In this document: positions 25,377 to 33,761 of the stretch, one piece after another
How positions within the stretch are numbered: position 1 is the stretch's first letter
How the letters are laid out: each line of letters starts with the position of its first letter
Origin: SOIL31 sp964636815
GTDB taxonomy: Bacteria > Babelota > Babeliae > Babelales > Vermiphilaceae
Direction: 5' to 3'
Length of the DNA: 64,000 nucleotides
NCBI GenBank assembly: GCA_964636815.1
Contig: CAZWTF010000001.1
Coordinates: 1 to 64,000 of the forward strand
The notes under the pieces: generated by a model
Database searches by the model: none
Told to the model about the DNA's origin: nothing
What the model saw: only the letters and a program-made list of their open reading frames with translations
Translations under genes and position numbers: made by a program

Positions 25377-25763
25377 TTATTCTACGTTGGTAGGAGTGAT
25401 AGTAAGAGTTAGAGATGTATTCTCATTTTCAGGATCATTGACAATGATTGTAGCTGTTTCATTGAGTGCTGCTTCGGTTTCGAATACCTGAGTAACAGCA
25501 ACAAGTTCATCATTTTCTGATTTTTGGAAAAATTGTGCATTAAAGATAATGTTATCATCACCTTTTTTTGCAAGTAAACCAACTACCAATCCATTAAGGC
25601 CATTGAATTCAACTGGTACGATTACTTCTTCGTCAATAGTGATAGAGCCAGGGATGTTGTTTTGAATATCTTGATTGGTAAGAGTTAGATTAAGATCAAG
25701 ATTGATTTGTGCAGTTGCTGCAGATACAGTAAATAATGTGCTTAATACTATTTGTTTCAACAT
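25377..25763 (-). CDS. Small secreted beta-rich protein, unknown function
   Basis: A 128-residue protein of unknown function. The signal peptide (LSTLFTVSAATAQ) has a good AxA cleavage site near residue 18. The mature part is acidic and predicted to be all-beta (INLDLNLTLTN, SLTLTITPTN), without Cys, as in small immunoglobulin-like secreted domains. It has its own strong terminator. Nothing nearby suggests a partner. Confidence 0.6.
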   Translation of the reverse strand: MLKQIVLSTLFTVSAATAQINLDLNLTLTNQDIQNNIPGSITIDEEVIVPVEFNGLNGLVVGLLAKKGDDNIIFNAQFFQKSENDELVAVTQVFETEAALNETATIIVNDPENENTSLTLTITPTNVE

Positions 25764-25859
25764 AAAGTATCCTTTTGTTGTATGTTACAGTTTATATGAA
25801 ATAATAATTCCCCTATTTTGCATACGTTGTAGTGTATAGAAATAGTAGGGTAAAGCAAG

Positions 25860-26270
25860 TTAGAGATTTTCAACTCTTTTTTTGTAATTTTTATCCCAAG
25901 GTACTTCTTCAACATCAACATCTTTTAAGAGCTGTCGAGTTTCTTCTCTTGCAGTAAGGCGATCTATCATATCATTGAACCATTTTTTAATAATTGCTTT
26001 TTGATATATAGCCAACAAGCTTGCGACTGCCGCGGTTGCAACGTATACTTTTTGTTGATCGCTCCACGCACCAACAACATTCATAATTGAATAAGGTATG
26101 CTGATTAATCCGGTAGCTGAACTGATCATTCCTTGGTAAGCATTATATAAGCCGCTTTGCATCCAGGTTATAAGTGATGAACTTGTTGTGCTTGATGCTT
26201 CTGAGCAAAGGCTGTTTGCAAATATCCCCATGGAAAGTGTGATTGCTATAATAGCATTCGTTTGTTTCAT
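25860..26270 (-). CDS. Small secreted or membrane protein, unknown function
   Basis: A 136-residue protein that I do not recognise. The ATG at 26270 is preceded by AAGGGGG on the minus strand and opens a signal peptide (NAIIAITLSMGIFANSLCSE). A Ser/Thr-rich stretch follows, then two hydrophobic segments (about 40-60 and 70-90 of the protein) and a charged tail (DRLTAREETRQLLKDVDVEEVPW). The upstream extension to 26345 has no ribosome-binding site and was not used. Confidence 0.55.
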   Translation of the reverse strand: MKQTNAIIAITLSMGIFANSLCSEASSTTSSSLITWMQSGLYNAYQGMISSATGLISIPYSIMNVVGAWSDQQKVYVATAAVASLLAIYQKAIIKKWFNDMIDRLTAREETRQLLKDVDVEEVPWDKNYKKRVENL

Positions 26271-26368
26271 AATAAAACCCCCTTTTTGTTTTATATATAA
26301 CGAGAAGTATATCAGATGAGGATTGCGCAAAGCAATTGATAACAATGTTCCTTGTTTCTATTATGGAT

Positions 26369-26824
26369 TTATTCTTTTGTTGAGTGAGGGTGACGGTGAA
26401 GCACATGATCTGCAGAATATAAACCGCTGCCTGCAATTAAAAACCCAATCACAAGACACAAACAAAGTGCAGGGAATGCCCATACCGTGAAAGCATCATT
26501 TTTTTGAAGATGAAATTTAATGGCAACAATTAAAAGAAAGATGAGGGGTAAAGAAGCAATGCGTGTCCAGAGTCCCATTACATATGAAAGACCACCACAT
26601 AATTCCGTAAGTGCTGCAAGGTATCCCCATACTAAATATCCATGAGTAATGCCAAACAGTGAGATTGCGCTGCCAAGTTGTGTGAGATTAGCGCTGCCTG
26701 AAAACAGCTTGTTGTATCCAAAGATTGTGAACATTACACCAAAACCTATACGCATTAAGGTTAGCCCTACATTTTGTAAGTTTGTAGAATTGTGCATGGT
26801 CCATTGTATTATTGTGTTACACAT
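26369..26824 (-). CDS. DoxX-family membrane protein
   Basis: A 151-residue protein with four membrane helices and the DoxX pattern: LTLMRIGFGVMFTIFGYNKLF in the first helix region, then GYLAALTELCGGLSYVMGLWTR and a long C-terminal hydrophobic segment. DoxX proteins are inner-membrane proteins linked to redox and oxidative-stress functions; the specific role here is unknown. The ATG at 26824 has AAGGAC upstream and is favoured over one at 26857. Confidence 0.8.
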   Translation of the reverse strand: MCNTIIQWTMHNSTNLQNVGLTLMRIGFGVMFTIFGYNKLFSGSANLTQLGSAISLFGITHGYLVWGYLAALTELCGGLSYVMGLWTRIASLPLIFLLIVAIKFHLQKNDAFTVWAFPALCLCLVIGFLIAGSGLYSADHVLHRHPHSTKE

Positions 26825-26899
26825 ACTCGTCCTTTTTTTATAATTTTTGGCAAGCATACCATTCTTGATGATCTTTTGAAAGATAAACTACTTTTTCCA

Positions 26900-27409
26900 T
26901 TAAGAACTACATGCAAAGTATAGATTGCAGTTATGTATTACTTCCAGAAGGGCTTGTTGATCGGTAAAATTTGAATATAATTCAATGTATTCTCCTTCTG
27001 CGTCTTCTTTGTGCCAGTAGCGTGTATAATTACCGATATAGTTAGTTGGTATAGTGATATGCCAGACACCATTCTTTTTTTTACTTATTTGCTTTGGTAC
27101 GTATCCATAATCTTTTTCTTGTTCGTTAATAGTATTTATAATAAAAATGTCACAACGATCAGTGCTGTTTTTTCTGATGTGTGTTACGGTTGGGAGGTTT
27201 TTGGATTCATCTTTTTTATCAGGATTATCTGTTGTTGGCTGTATCATGCTTAAAACCATGGGTTTACCAATTTTTTTAATTTTACGCCACACAATCAACT
27301 TTTCTATTTCATTCAGTTGGCCTGGAAAGTGTACTTCTTTTTCCATACCTTTGGTTATACATGTGGAAAATAACACTATGAAAGATAGTAACGGTATCAT
27401 ATGCTTCAT
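26900..27409 (-). CDS. Secreted protein with KGME signal junction, unknown function
   Basis: A 169-residue protein of unknown function. A Sec signal peptide ends in ITKGMEKE, one of ten instances in this window of a small residue followed by Met and Glu/Gln/Asn after the hydrophobic core. The mature part is mixed alpha/beta, with three Cys-free thirds and an aromatic stretch, NYIGNYTRYWHKEDAEGEY, near the C-terminus. It lies in a row of minus-strand secreted-protein genes. Confidence 0.6.
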   Translation of the reverse strand: MKHMIPLLSFIVLFSTCITKGMEKEVHFPGQLNEIEKLIVWRKIKKIGKPMVLSMIQPTTDNPDKKDESKNLPTVTHIRKNSTDRCDIFIINTINEQEKDYGYVPKQISKKKNGVWHITIPTNYIGNYTRYWHKEDAEGEYIELYSNFTDQQALLEVIHNCNLYFACSS

Positions 27410-27453
27410 GATATATCCCCTAGTTTAATGAAGCTTTAGAAAGGTTATTTGTC

Positions 27454-28077
27454 TTATAAAAGTGATTCTGTATTAAAGGCAAGATGGATTATGGATTGGA
27501 CTGTTTCTTGTGGTAATGTTTGTAGAGAGCTACCTTGATTGTATCCCCACATAAATAACCATATATTTTTAATGATTTTTTTTTTTGTACATTGTTCCCA
27601 TAGTGCAAGAAGATTCAGTTTTTTATCTGCGTTGGTAGGTATATAATTTTGTGATAACAATGTTATCATGACTTCTTTTTTGTCCTTAAAAGATATGTTA
27701 GGTGCTAATATTATGCTGCTTAAAATGGAATATTCACCCATACGTAAAGTAGGATTACAATGGAGTGTTATTGTGATAGCATCATCTTTATTTTCTGCTT
27801 TATAGAGAGAGTGAAAAGCTCCATCTTCTGGAGTCCACATCCAAAAACATTCAGGTGTATCCTCTAATTTTTCTTTTAAATGATTTCTTTCTTTTTGTGT
27901 TTCTTCAATGAAGGATTTTTGTTTGATCGAGGCGCGTGGAGAAAGATGAGTCTTTTCATAGCGAATAGTTTCATTTATTTTATTTGACGGTATTTTTATT
28001 GCTTTATGCAATTGCGTCTCCATCCCGCATAGAGAAGTGGTGATTGTAATGGTAAGAATGCAGATGTTTTTTATCAT
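27454..28077 (-). CDS. Secreted protein with CGME signal junction, unknown function
   Basis: A 207-residue protein not assigned to a family. The signal peptide ends SLCGMETQ. A charged helical segment (FIEETQKERNHLKEKLED) is followed by a globular region containing ECFWMWTPEDGAFHSLY, and the C-terminus has LPQETVQSIIHLAF, weakly like the first helix of an F-box. It is the first gene of its direction after the divergent promoter pair at 28.1 kb. Confidence 0.6.
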   Translation of the reverse strand: MIKNICILTITITTSLCGMETQLHKAIKIPSNKINETIRYEKTHLSPRASIKQKSFIEETQKERNHLKEKLEDTPECFWMWTPEDGAFHSLYKAENKDDAITITLHCNPTLRMGEYSILSSIILAPNISFKDKKEVMITLLSQNYIPTNADKKLNLLALWEQCTKKKIIKNIWLFMWGYNQGSSLQTLPQETVQSIIHLAFNTESLL

Positions 28078-28118
28078 GAAACTCTCTTTTTTTATAGAAC
28101 GCTGAACGCTATAATGGG

Positions 28119-28148
28119 ATTATATCGAATGAATAGAGTAATTGTCAC
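28119..28148 (-). promoter_or_regulatory. Promoter for the secreted-protein gene at 27454-28077
   Basis: On the minus strand GTGACA (28143-28148) and a perfect TATAAT (28119-28124) are separated by 18 bases, about 40 bases before the ATG. Confidence 0.6.
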
Positions 28149-28157
28149 GAGAAAAAA

Positions 28158-28185
28158 TTGACCAGGTATTTTTTTATGTTATTCT
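28158..28185 (+). promoter_or_regulatory. Promoter for the ABC exporter leader
   Basis: TTGACC (28158-28163) and TATTCT (28180-28185) are 16 bases apart, with TATG just before the -10. Transcription would start near 28192, giving a leader of about 260 bases before the first permease. Confidence 0.55.
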
Positions 28186-28207
28186 AAAATTGATGTTCTC
28201 TTAAAAT

Positions 28208-28260
28208 TCCTGTTTCCAGGAGGTCTGATTATGAAAATTACTACTATTTGTACACATTAG
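28208..28260 (+). CDS. Nine-codon leader ORF with sequestered Shine-Dalgarno
   Basis: A perfect AGGAGG (28218-28223) lies 7 bases before ATG at 28231, which opens MKITTICTH and ends at TAG 28258-28260. TCCTG (28208-28212) can pair with CAGGA (28217-28221), covering the ribosome-binding site. A terminator-like hairpin starts 7 bases after the stop. This arrangement fits a leader peptide for attenuation, though a remnant of a lost secreted-protein gene is also possible. Confidence 0.4.
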
Positions 28261-28267
28261 TTCATCG

Positions 28268-28290
28268 AATAATGCAAAGCATTATTTTTA
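28268..28290 (+). terminator. Attenuator-like hairpin in the ABC exporter leader
   Basis: AATAATGC and GCATTATT form a perfect 8-bp stem with an AAA loop, followed by TTTA. It sits between the promoter or leader ORF and the ABC genes, so it could reduce read-through. Confidence 0.5.
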
Positions 28291-28454
28291 TGAAATTCTT
28301 TTTTTTAGCCTTTTGCCGTGCTTAAACGCATGTCGAGGTCATTTCTTTTAGAATCTTTATTGTTTTAGTTATGTTTATAAAGTGTATTGCCATTTGTTGG
28401 GGCAATGTTTTATTCAGGTTAATGGTGTCATATTTTCGTGGTAAAGGAAAAAAT

Positions 28455-29246
28455 ATGAATAAGAGTATTGTTCGGTTTAGGGATATTTTCTGTGCGTTAG
28501 TTAGAACGCATTTGTTGATTGCGCGAGAACATATTGGCTCTCAAATTATTAATTTATATATATGGACCAGTTGTACCCTGGTAATTATGGGTTATATTAT
28601 GCAAAATTTTGGTCTTGCAACTAATTATGGATGCTTTCAGTTTGCATCCATTGTTGGAGTTGTGGGACTTTTTGAAATATATAACGCAGCAGCGCGTAAT
28701 ATTATGGATATAGATGGTGATCGTACTATTTCATATTATTTGACGTTGCCAGCACGACCAGCGACTGTGTTGCTAGCCATGGTTGTATCATATGCTATTG
28801 TTGGTTTGTTTTTGACGATCACTGTTTTACCACTTGGTAAATTACTTTTTTATAATAGTTTTAGTTTTGCTCATGTTTCTTGGATTAAGTTTGCTATTAC
28901 AGCTGTGCTTGTAAATATTTTTTTTGGAATATTTATGATTGTGGTGATTGCGCGTGTTGGGACCATTTCGAGAATGAGAAACATTTGGTCCCGTTTTATT
29001 TGGCCGATGTGGGTGTTAGGCTGTTATCAATTTTCATGGACTGCCATGTATGCCGTATCTCCTTTATTGGCTTATCTTGTTTTATGTAATCCTGTTTTGT
29101 ATGTCATGGAAGGAATGCGCGGAGCATTGTTAGGCAATCCAGACTGTTTGCCATGGGAATTGTGTGTTGGAGCGTTATGCTTTTTCATTGTACTTGGTTG
29201 GCGTTATGCATACTGTAAAATGAAACGGCTTTTGGATTTTGTTTAA
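28455..29246 (+). CDS. ABC-2 type exporter permease 1
   Basis: A 263-residue integral membrane protein with about six helices, of the ABC-2 type that forms export channels for drugs, lipids or polysaccharides. It is clearly paralogous to the gene at 30019-30810: same length and shared stretches such as NYGCFQ, GLFEIY, ISYYLTLP, NPVLYVMEG and CKMKRLLDFV at the end. The ATG at 28455 has AAAGGAAA upstream. The ATPase gene follows after 20 bases. The transported substrate is unknown. Confidence 0.85.
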   Translation: MNKSIVRFRDIFCALVRTHLLIAREHIGSQIINLYIWTSCTLVIMGYIMQNFGLATNYGCFQFASIVGVVGLFEIYNAAARNIMDIDGDRTISYYLTLPARPATVLLAMVVSYAIVGLFLTITVLPLGKLLFYNSFSFAHVSWIKFAITAVLVNIFFGIFMIVVIARVGTISRMRNIWSRFIWPMWVLGCYQFSWTAMYAVSPLLAYLVLCNPVLYVMEGMRGALLGNPDCLPWELCVGALCFFIVLGWRYAYCKMKRLLDFV

Positions 29247-29266
29247 AAAATTATAAGGAATTATAT

Positions 29267-30010
29267 ATGAATAACATTTTATTAAGAATAAAAAATATTA
29301 AAAAAAGATATAGTACAAAAGAAGCGCTCAAAGGTGTTTCTCTTGATATTTATAAGGGTGAAATTGTTGGGCTTTTGGGTGTAAATGGTGCTGGTAAAAC
29401 TACATTGTCATCAATTATTGCAACATTGCATCCACCAACAGAAGGTGATATTGAATGCGAAGGTGTATCAATTTATGATGATATTGCAACATACCGTTAT
29501 AAAATTGGATTTTGTCCACAACGACCAAATCTTGATCCAGCGCTTACGCTTGAACAAAATTTGCGACTATCTGGAACATATTATCAGATGACAGATGCAG
29601 CGATTGATGCTCGTCTTAATTTTTTAATTGATCAATTTGAGTTGCGAGAATATTTGCATCAAAAAGCGAATGTATTGTCTGGTGGTTATAAACAACGTTT
29701 TATGATTGCACGAGCATTGATGCATAATCCGCAATTGGTGATTTTGGATGAGCCAACTGTTGGTCTGGATCCGCATATCAGAAGGCAGTTATGGCAGCAG
29801 ATTAGAGATTTAAAGCAGTTGGGCGTAACAGTTATTTTAACCACGCATTATCTTGATGAAGCTGAACAACTTTCTGATCGTGTCTGTGTTCTTGATAAAG
29901 GTTTGATTAAGTTGGTTGATACGCCGGATAAATTAAAAGCTGATTTTAATATGCAAAATCTTGAAGATGTGTTTATTGCATTGATGGATAATGCATCGGT
30001 AAATAACTAA
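29267..30010 (+). CDS. ABC exporter ATP-binding protein
   Basis: A 247-residue ABC ATPase. Walker A is GVNGAGKTT (about residues 37-45), the Q-loop is CPQRPN, the signature is LSGGYKQR and Walker B is LVILDEPTVGLD, with the switch His in LTTHYLDEA. It resembles NodI/DrrA-type ATPases that partner ABC-2 permeases. It is placed between two paralogous permeases, which suggests one ATPase energising a heterodimeric channel. Confidence 0.93.
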   Translation: MNNILLRIKNIKKRYSTKEALKGVSLDIYKGEIVGLLGVNGAGKTTLSSIIATLHPPTEGDIECEGVSIYDDIATYRYKIGFCPQRPNLDPALTLEQNLRLSGTYYQMTDAAIDARLNFLIDQFELREYLHQKANVLSGGYKQRFMIARALMHNPQLVILDEPTVGLDPHIRRQLWQQIRDLKQLGVTVILTTHYLDEAEQLSDRVCVLDKGLIKLVDTPDKLKADFNMQNLEDVFIALMDNASVNN

Positions 30011-30018
30011 GGAAAACT

Positions 30019-30810
30019 ATGTATACAAGTTGTATGCGTTTTTTTGACATTTTTTATAAATTAACCAAAACCCGTTTTTATATAGCACGTCAAGAATTGT
30101 GTGACAAAATTATCAATCTTTATATTTGGGTGTTGTGTTCATTGGTAGTCATGGGATATGTAATGCAAGAGTTTGGACTTGGAGCAAACTATGGCTGTTT
30201 TCAGTTGGCAACTATCATGGGTACGGTGGGGCTTTTTGAAATATATGGTAATGCATTCAGGTGCATGATTGATTTTGAAGGTGATCGCCATATTAGTTAT
30301 TATTTGACGTTACCAATTCGCCCAGGAGTTGTTCTTTTGAGTATGGTAACATCATATGTGCTGATGGGTGTTATATTAAGTTGTTTTGTATTACCGTTTG
30401 GTAAATTAATTCTTTTTAATAGTTTTAGTTTATCAGATGTAGCTTGGATAAAATTTGCGATCATAACGATTCTGGCAAATATTTTTTATGGTGTATTCAC
30501 CATAGCAGTTACAGCGCATATTGGTGCAATGGCTAAGATGGAAAATGTATGGACACGTTTTATCTTCCCATTATGGTTTATGGGAGGTTTTCAGTTTTCA
30601 TGGGAATCGATTTATAATCTTTCTCAGCCGCTTGCATATCTACTTTTGGGTAATCCTATTTTATATGTGATGGAAGGAACACGTGCTGCTTTGTTGGGAC
30701 AGCAAGATTGTTTGCCGTGGGGGATATGTTGTATCATGTTAAGCTTTTTTACGGTTGTATGTTGGCTTTATGCAAAGTATAAAATGAAGCGAATGCTTGA
30801 TTTTGTATAA
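30019..30810 (+). CDS. ABC-2 type exporter permease 2
   Basis: A 263-residue paralogue of the permease at 28455-29246, with matching segments from INLYIW through GYVMQEFGLGANYGCFQ to the C-terminal KMKRMLDFV. It starts 8 bases after the ATPase stop. The pair probably forms a heterodimer. A strong terminator lies 13 bases downstream, closing a three-gene operon. Confidence 0.87.
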   Translation: MYTSCMRFFDIFYKLTKTRFYIARQELCDKIINLYIWVLCSLVVMGYVMQEFGLGANYGCFQLATIMGTVGLFEIYGNAFRCMIDFEGDRHISYYLTLPIRPGVVLLSMVTSYVLMGVILSCFVLPFGKLILFNSFSLSDVAWIKFAIITILANIFYGVFTIAVTAHIGAMAKMENVWTRFIFPLWFMGGFQFSWESIYNLSQPLAYLLLGNPILYVMEGTRAALLGQQDCLPWGICCIMLSFFTVVCWLYAKYKMKRMLDFV

Positions 30811-30823
30811 TATGGCTTATTGG

Positions 30824-30869
30824 TTGTGCTAAAATGACGATAATTGTTATTTTAGCACAATTTTTTTTT
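30824..30869 (+). terminator. Terminator of the ABC exporter operon
   Basis: TTGTGCTAAAAT (30824-30835) and ATTTTAGCACAA (30849-30860) form a perfect 12-bp stem followed by nine T. Confidence 0.9.
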
Positions 30870-30918
30870 GTAAAACATAATCTAGAATAAGATGATTTTT
30901 CATGTTTAGGGGGTAGTA

Positions 30919-31818
30919 GTGAAAAGTTTTTCTTGGATTATTTATTACTGCGTTATGGCTATGTTCTGCAGTGCTTACAGCATGCAAAGATATCTTTCTC
31001 CCCGCAAATTATCCGCTTTATGTTATATTGTCGGAGAAGAGAACAAAAAAGATATTGCATGGGAAATTGTTTTAAATCAAGGTATTGCGTTTTTTGATTA
31101 TACAATGATTAGGGCTTTAGCTGTTAATCATCATTTTGATGAAATTTTACGTCGAACTGCAGACAATAGAAAAATGTATTTGCAAAAGTATGCATGTCGC
31201 TCCGATTGTGATTACCATAAGGAATATAATGGATCATGCATATACGGAGCTGTCAATGGAAAAGTATTGATCGAATCAATAAGTAATCTTGTCTATATAA
31301 TAACGATTGAGCGAAATTGTTTATTAAGCCCCATGAGCTCACCTGATAGTTATAACGTAAATAGTTTTCATGGTGTTTTACCGCACCAACCGTCACCATT
31401 TTTTAATCAGCATGGAGATTTTTGTTTTTATGGATATGGCGAGAAATCAGATTTGTGTAATGTAAAGAGTGGAACGGTTGCTCTATATTTGTTATCTGCT
31501 GAAGGAATGCAAAAGATTATAGAATGTGCAGCATCTATTAAGCAGCGTATCTATAGATTACGAATTTTTTTAGAATTTCCTTATTTATTACGAGCCTTTT
31601 TGAATTCTCGCAAAGTATATCAACAAATGATTGATGATAAAATTATGAAAATTTTTGATTTTAAAGGGGTGACTATCCCCAAAGATTATGCAACACATCA
31701 AAAATATTTTTCTGATTTTATACAATATGAATCGTTTGATGAACTCTCTGAGTGGGTACAAAAAAATATTGTTGCGCAGTACAAAAAGCAGTGTGCAAGA
31801 AAAAAGAAAAAAATTTGA
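30919..31818 (+). CDS. Secreted protein, unknown function
   Basis: A 299-residue protein that I do not recognise. The GTG at 30919 follows AGGGGG and opens a signal peptide ending CSAYSMQRY, another example of the small residue then Met then Gln junction. The mature protein has nine or so Cys, several clustered (CRSDCDYHKEYNGSC), and a basic C-terminal tail (QCARKKKKI). It starts after the ABC operon terminator and is followed 9 bases later by an MFS gene, so those two may be co-transcribed. Confidence 0.6.
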   Translation: MKSFSWIIYYCVMAMFCSAYSMQRYLSPRKLSALCYIVGEENKKDIAWEIVLNQGIAFFDYTMIRALAVNHHFDEILRRTADNRKMYLQKYACRSDCDYHKEYNGSCIYGAVNGKVLIESISNLVYIITIERNCLLSPMSSPDSYNVNSFHGVLPHQPSPFFNQHGDFCFYGYGEKSDLCNVKSGTVALYLLSAEGMQKIIECAASIKQRIYRLRIFLEFPYLLRAFLNSRKVYQQMIDDKIMKIFDFKGVTIPKDYATHQKYFSDFIQYESFDELSEWVQKNIVAQYKKQCARKKKKI

Positions 31819-31827
31819 GAGGATGAT

Positions 31828-33015
31828 ATGAAAAATTGGTTTAATAAAAATATGATTGGTTTTTGCTTAGCCAGTTTTTTTAGTGATTGGTGTCATGAAA
31901 TGGGTACTGGTATTTTGCCTATGTTTGTTGTTCAATTGATTGGACCTTTGTATGCGCCAATTGCGCTTGGAGCAATTCAAGGAGTTGCTGATGCAGCTGC
32001 AACAGTGACAAAACTGTTATCGGGGTGGCTTGCTGATCGAGTTCCTTATTATAAACCATTTTTAATTATTGGTTATGGCCTTGCAGGAATATGTCTTGTA
32101 TTGCTTGGAACAGCACATACAATTGGTGCTGTTTTTATATATAAAGTGGGTGCATGGTTTGTAAAGGGCATTAGAGAGCCGATGCGTGATACATGGATTG
32201 CTAAAATTGTTCCACCATATGCATATGGACGTGCATTTGGGTTGCAACGAGCATGGGATACGTTAGGTGCATTAATTGGACCAGTGACAGTATTTTTTTT
32301 GTTGAAAATGAATATTTCATTACCATCAATTTTTTTTATTGCAGGTGTCCCAGCACTTTTTTCTGTTTTATCAATTGTGTTTTTAACGCGAGAAGAAAAG
32401 CGAGAAGAAACTTCAGTACATGGACTTAAGTTTCTTGAGCATATAAAAACCTTGCCTTCAGAATTTATACAGTTTTTATCAATCATGTTTTTGTTTGGCA
32501 TTGCCAATTTTAATCAGGCATTGCTTATTTATCGTGTGCAAGAGTTGTGGGGATATGAACATTCAGCAATCATCGCAACATCACAAGGTGTTTTGTTATA
32601 TGCGTTTTTTAATATTATTCGTGCATTGAGCGAATTGGGCATGGGAACTTTGAGTGACTATATTGATAGGAAAAAGTTGTTGGCTATTTTTGGGTTTGGC
32701 TTTTTTGGCATTACCGCTCTTGGTTTTATTGTACACACAACATCTTTGTGGTTTTGGTTACTGTTTTTTGGATGCGCAGGGGTGAGTGCTGGAACAGTTA
32801 AAGCTTTGGAAAAAGCTCATGCTGCATATATTTTACCAGAATCTGTGCGTGGTACGGGAATGGGTGTATTGCAATCTGTTGATGGGGTGGGTGATTTACT
32901 TTCCAGCGTTATTGTGGGAGCCCTGTGGTCATCGGTTACTCCTGTTGCCGGTTTTATCTATGCGGCGGTATTAAGTTTTGTGGCAATGGCCTTATTGTTA
33001 CGTTTGCGCGACTAA
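31828..33015 (+). CDS. Major facilitator superfamily transporter
   Basis: A 395-residue protein with about twelve membrane helices. The loop between helices 2 and 3 reads KLLSGWLADRVPYYKP, the MFS motif (G-x-L-x-D-R), and a similar one appears in the second half (GMGTLSDYIDRKK). The substrate cannot be told from sequence; host-dependent bacteria use such carriers for metabolites. GAGAGGATGAT precedes the ATG, 9 bases after the secreted-protein stop. Confidence 0.87.
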   Translation: MKNWFNKNMIGFCLASFFSDWCHEMGTGILPMFVVQLIGPLYAPIALGAIQGVADAAATVTKLLSGWLADRVPYYKPFLIIGYGLAGICLVLLGTAHTIGAVFIYKVGAWFVKGIREPMRDTWIAKIVPPYAYGRAFGLQRAWDTLGALIGPVTVFFLLKMNISLPSIFFIAGVPALFSVLSIVFLTREEKREETSVHGLKFLEHIKTLPSEFIQFLSIMFLFGIANFNQALLIYRVQELWGYEHSAIIATSQGVLLYAFFNIIRALSELGMGTLSDYIDRKKLLAIFGFGFFGITALGFIVHTTSLWFWLLFFGCAGVSAGTVKALEKAHAAYILPESVRGTGMGVLQSVDGVGDLLSSVIVGALWSSVTPVAGFIYAAVLSFVAMALLLRLRD

Positions 33016-33108
33016 TATATTCGTGGAAAATAACCCCTTAAATTGAATATATTGAGATTTTTTGATATAATCACTTTAGTAATTATTTTAATTTGGGGGG
33101 CTGAATAT

Positions 33109-33585
33109 ATGCAAGAAATCAATGTTCTGATAGAAATTCCTAAAAATTCGATGGTTAAGTACGAAGTAGATAAAGATACTGGGATCTTACAAGTAGATCG
33201 CTTTATCCATACAGCTATGGGGTACCCATTCAATTATGGTTATTTGCCTAATACTTTGTCAAAAGATGGCGATCCTGTCGATGTTATGGTTATCTCTACT
33301 CATCCAGTTCAGGCAGGTGCTTTATTACCGTCTCGTGTGATTGGTATACTGGAAATGGAAGATGAGGCGGGTATTGATAATAAAATTATCGCAGTGCCAG
33401 CAAGAAATGTTGATCCTTTTTATTCAAATGTTCAAGATATTACTGATTTAAGTGAAGCAAAGCAAAAAATGATTAAACATTTCTTTGAGCAGTATAAAGA
33501 TATTGAACCAGGCAAGTGGACCAAAGTAAAAAACTTTTTGGGTAAAGAAGCTGCGTGGAAAGAAATTGAAGAGAGTAAAATTTAG
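33109..33585 (+). CDS. ppa: Inorganic pyrophosphatase
   Basis: A 158-residue soluble family I pyrophosphatase that hydrolyses PPi to phosphate and drives biosynthetic reactions. The metal-binding motif DGDPVDVMV (about residues 53-61), GYPFNYGYLPNT and IEIPKNSMVKYEVDKDTG are all present. The ATG at 33109 follows a run of six G; the longer frame from 33043 adds a hydrophobic stretch that is not part of the family and was not used. Confidence 0.93.
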   Translation: MQEINVLIEIPKNSMVKYEVDKDTGILQVDRFIHTAMGYPFNYGYLPNTLSKDGDPVDVMVISTHPVQAGALLPSRVIGILEMEDEAGIDNKIIAVPARNVDPFYSNVQDITDLSEAKQKMIKHFFEQYKDIEPGKWTKVKNFLGKEAAWKEIEESKI

Positions 33586-33616
33586 CTAATCTATTAATTT
33601 TGTTGAATATTATATT

Positions 33617-33652
33617 GTGGATACAGCCCGTTAAGAGTTGTATCCACATTTT
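33617..33652 (+). terminator. Terminator after ppa
   Basis: GTGGATACA (33617-33625) pairs with TGTATCCAC (33639-33647) around a 13-base loop and is followed by ATTTTG. Confidence 0.6.
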
Positions 33653-33689
33653 GTTAGTACCCCATATTGAATCTGGATTGGTAAAATTA

Positions 33690-33718
33690 TTGACCATTTG
33701 AAATCTAACTTGTTACTC
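33690..33718 (+). promoter_or_regulatory. Possible promoter for the F-box/ankyrin-like gene
   Basis: TTGACC (33690-33695) is 17 bases from TTACTC (33713-33718), about 44 bases before the ATG. The -35 is the same as in the ABC leader promoter; the -10 is weak. Confidence 0.35.
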
Positions 33719-33761
33719 TGATGGTAGTATTACTGATGCTGTCTAAATTGGGGGATGTTAG

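Larger units (their letters stand above)
28078..28454. other. Divergent regulatory region (377 bases)
   Basis: This is the only stretch over 300 bases without a sizeable gene. It contains a minus-strand promoter, a plus-strand promoter, a hairpin that covers a perfect AGGAGG, a nine-codon ORF, a terminator-like hairpin and a further hairpin (ATTGCC 28386-28391 with GGCAAT 28401-28406) before the ABC permease. Each is described separately. Confidence 0.6.

Noticed and set aside
28261..28454. Remnant pseudogene between the leader ORF and the first permease
   Set aside because: No frame continues the nine-codon ORF with recognisable homology; hairpins explain most of the stretch.
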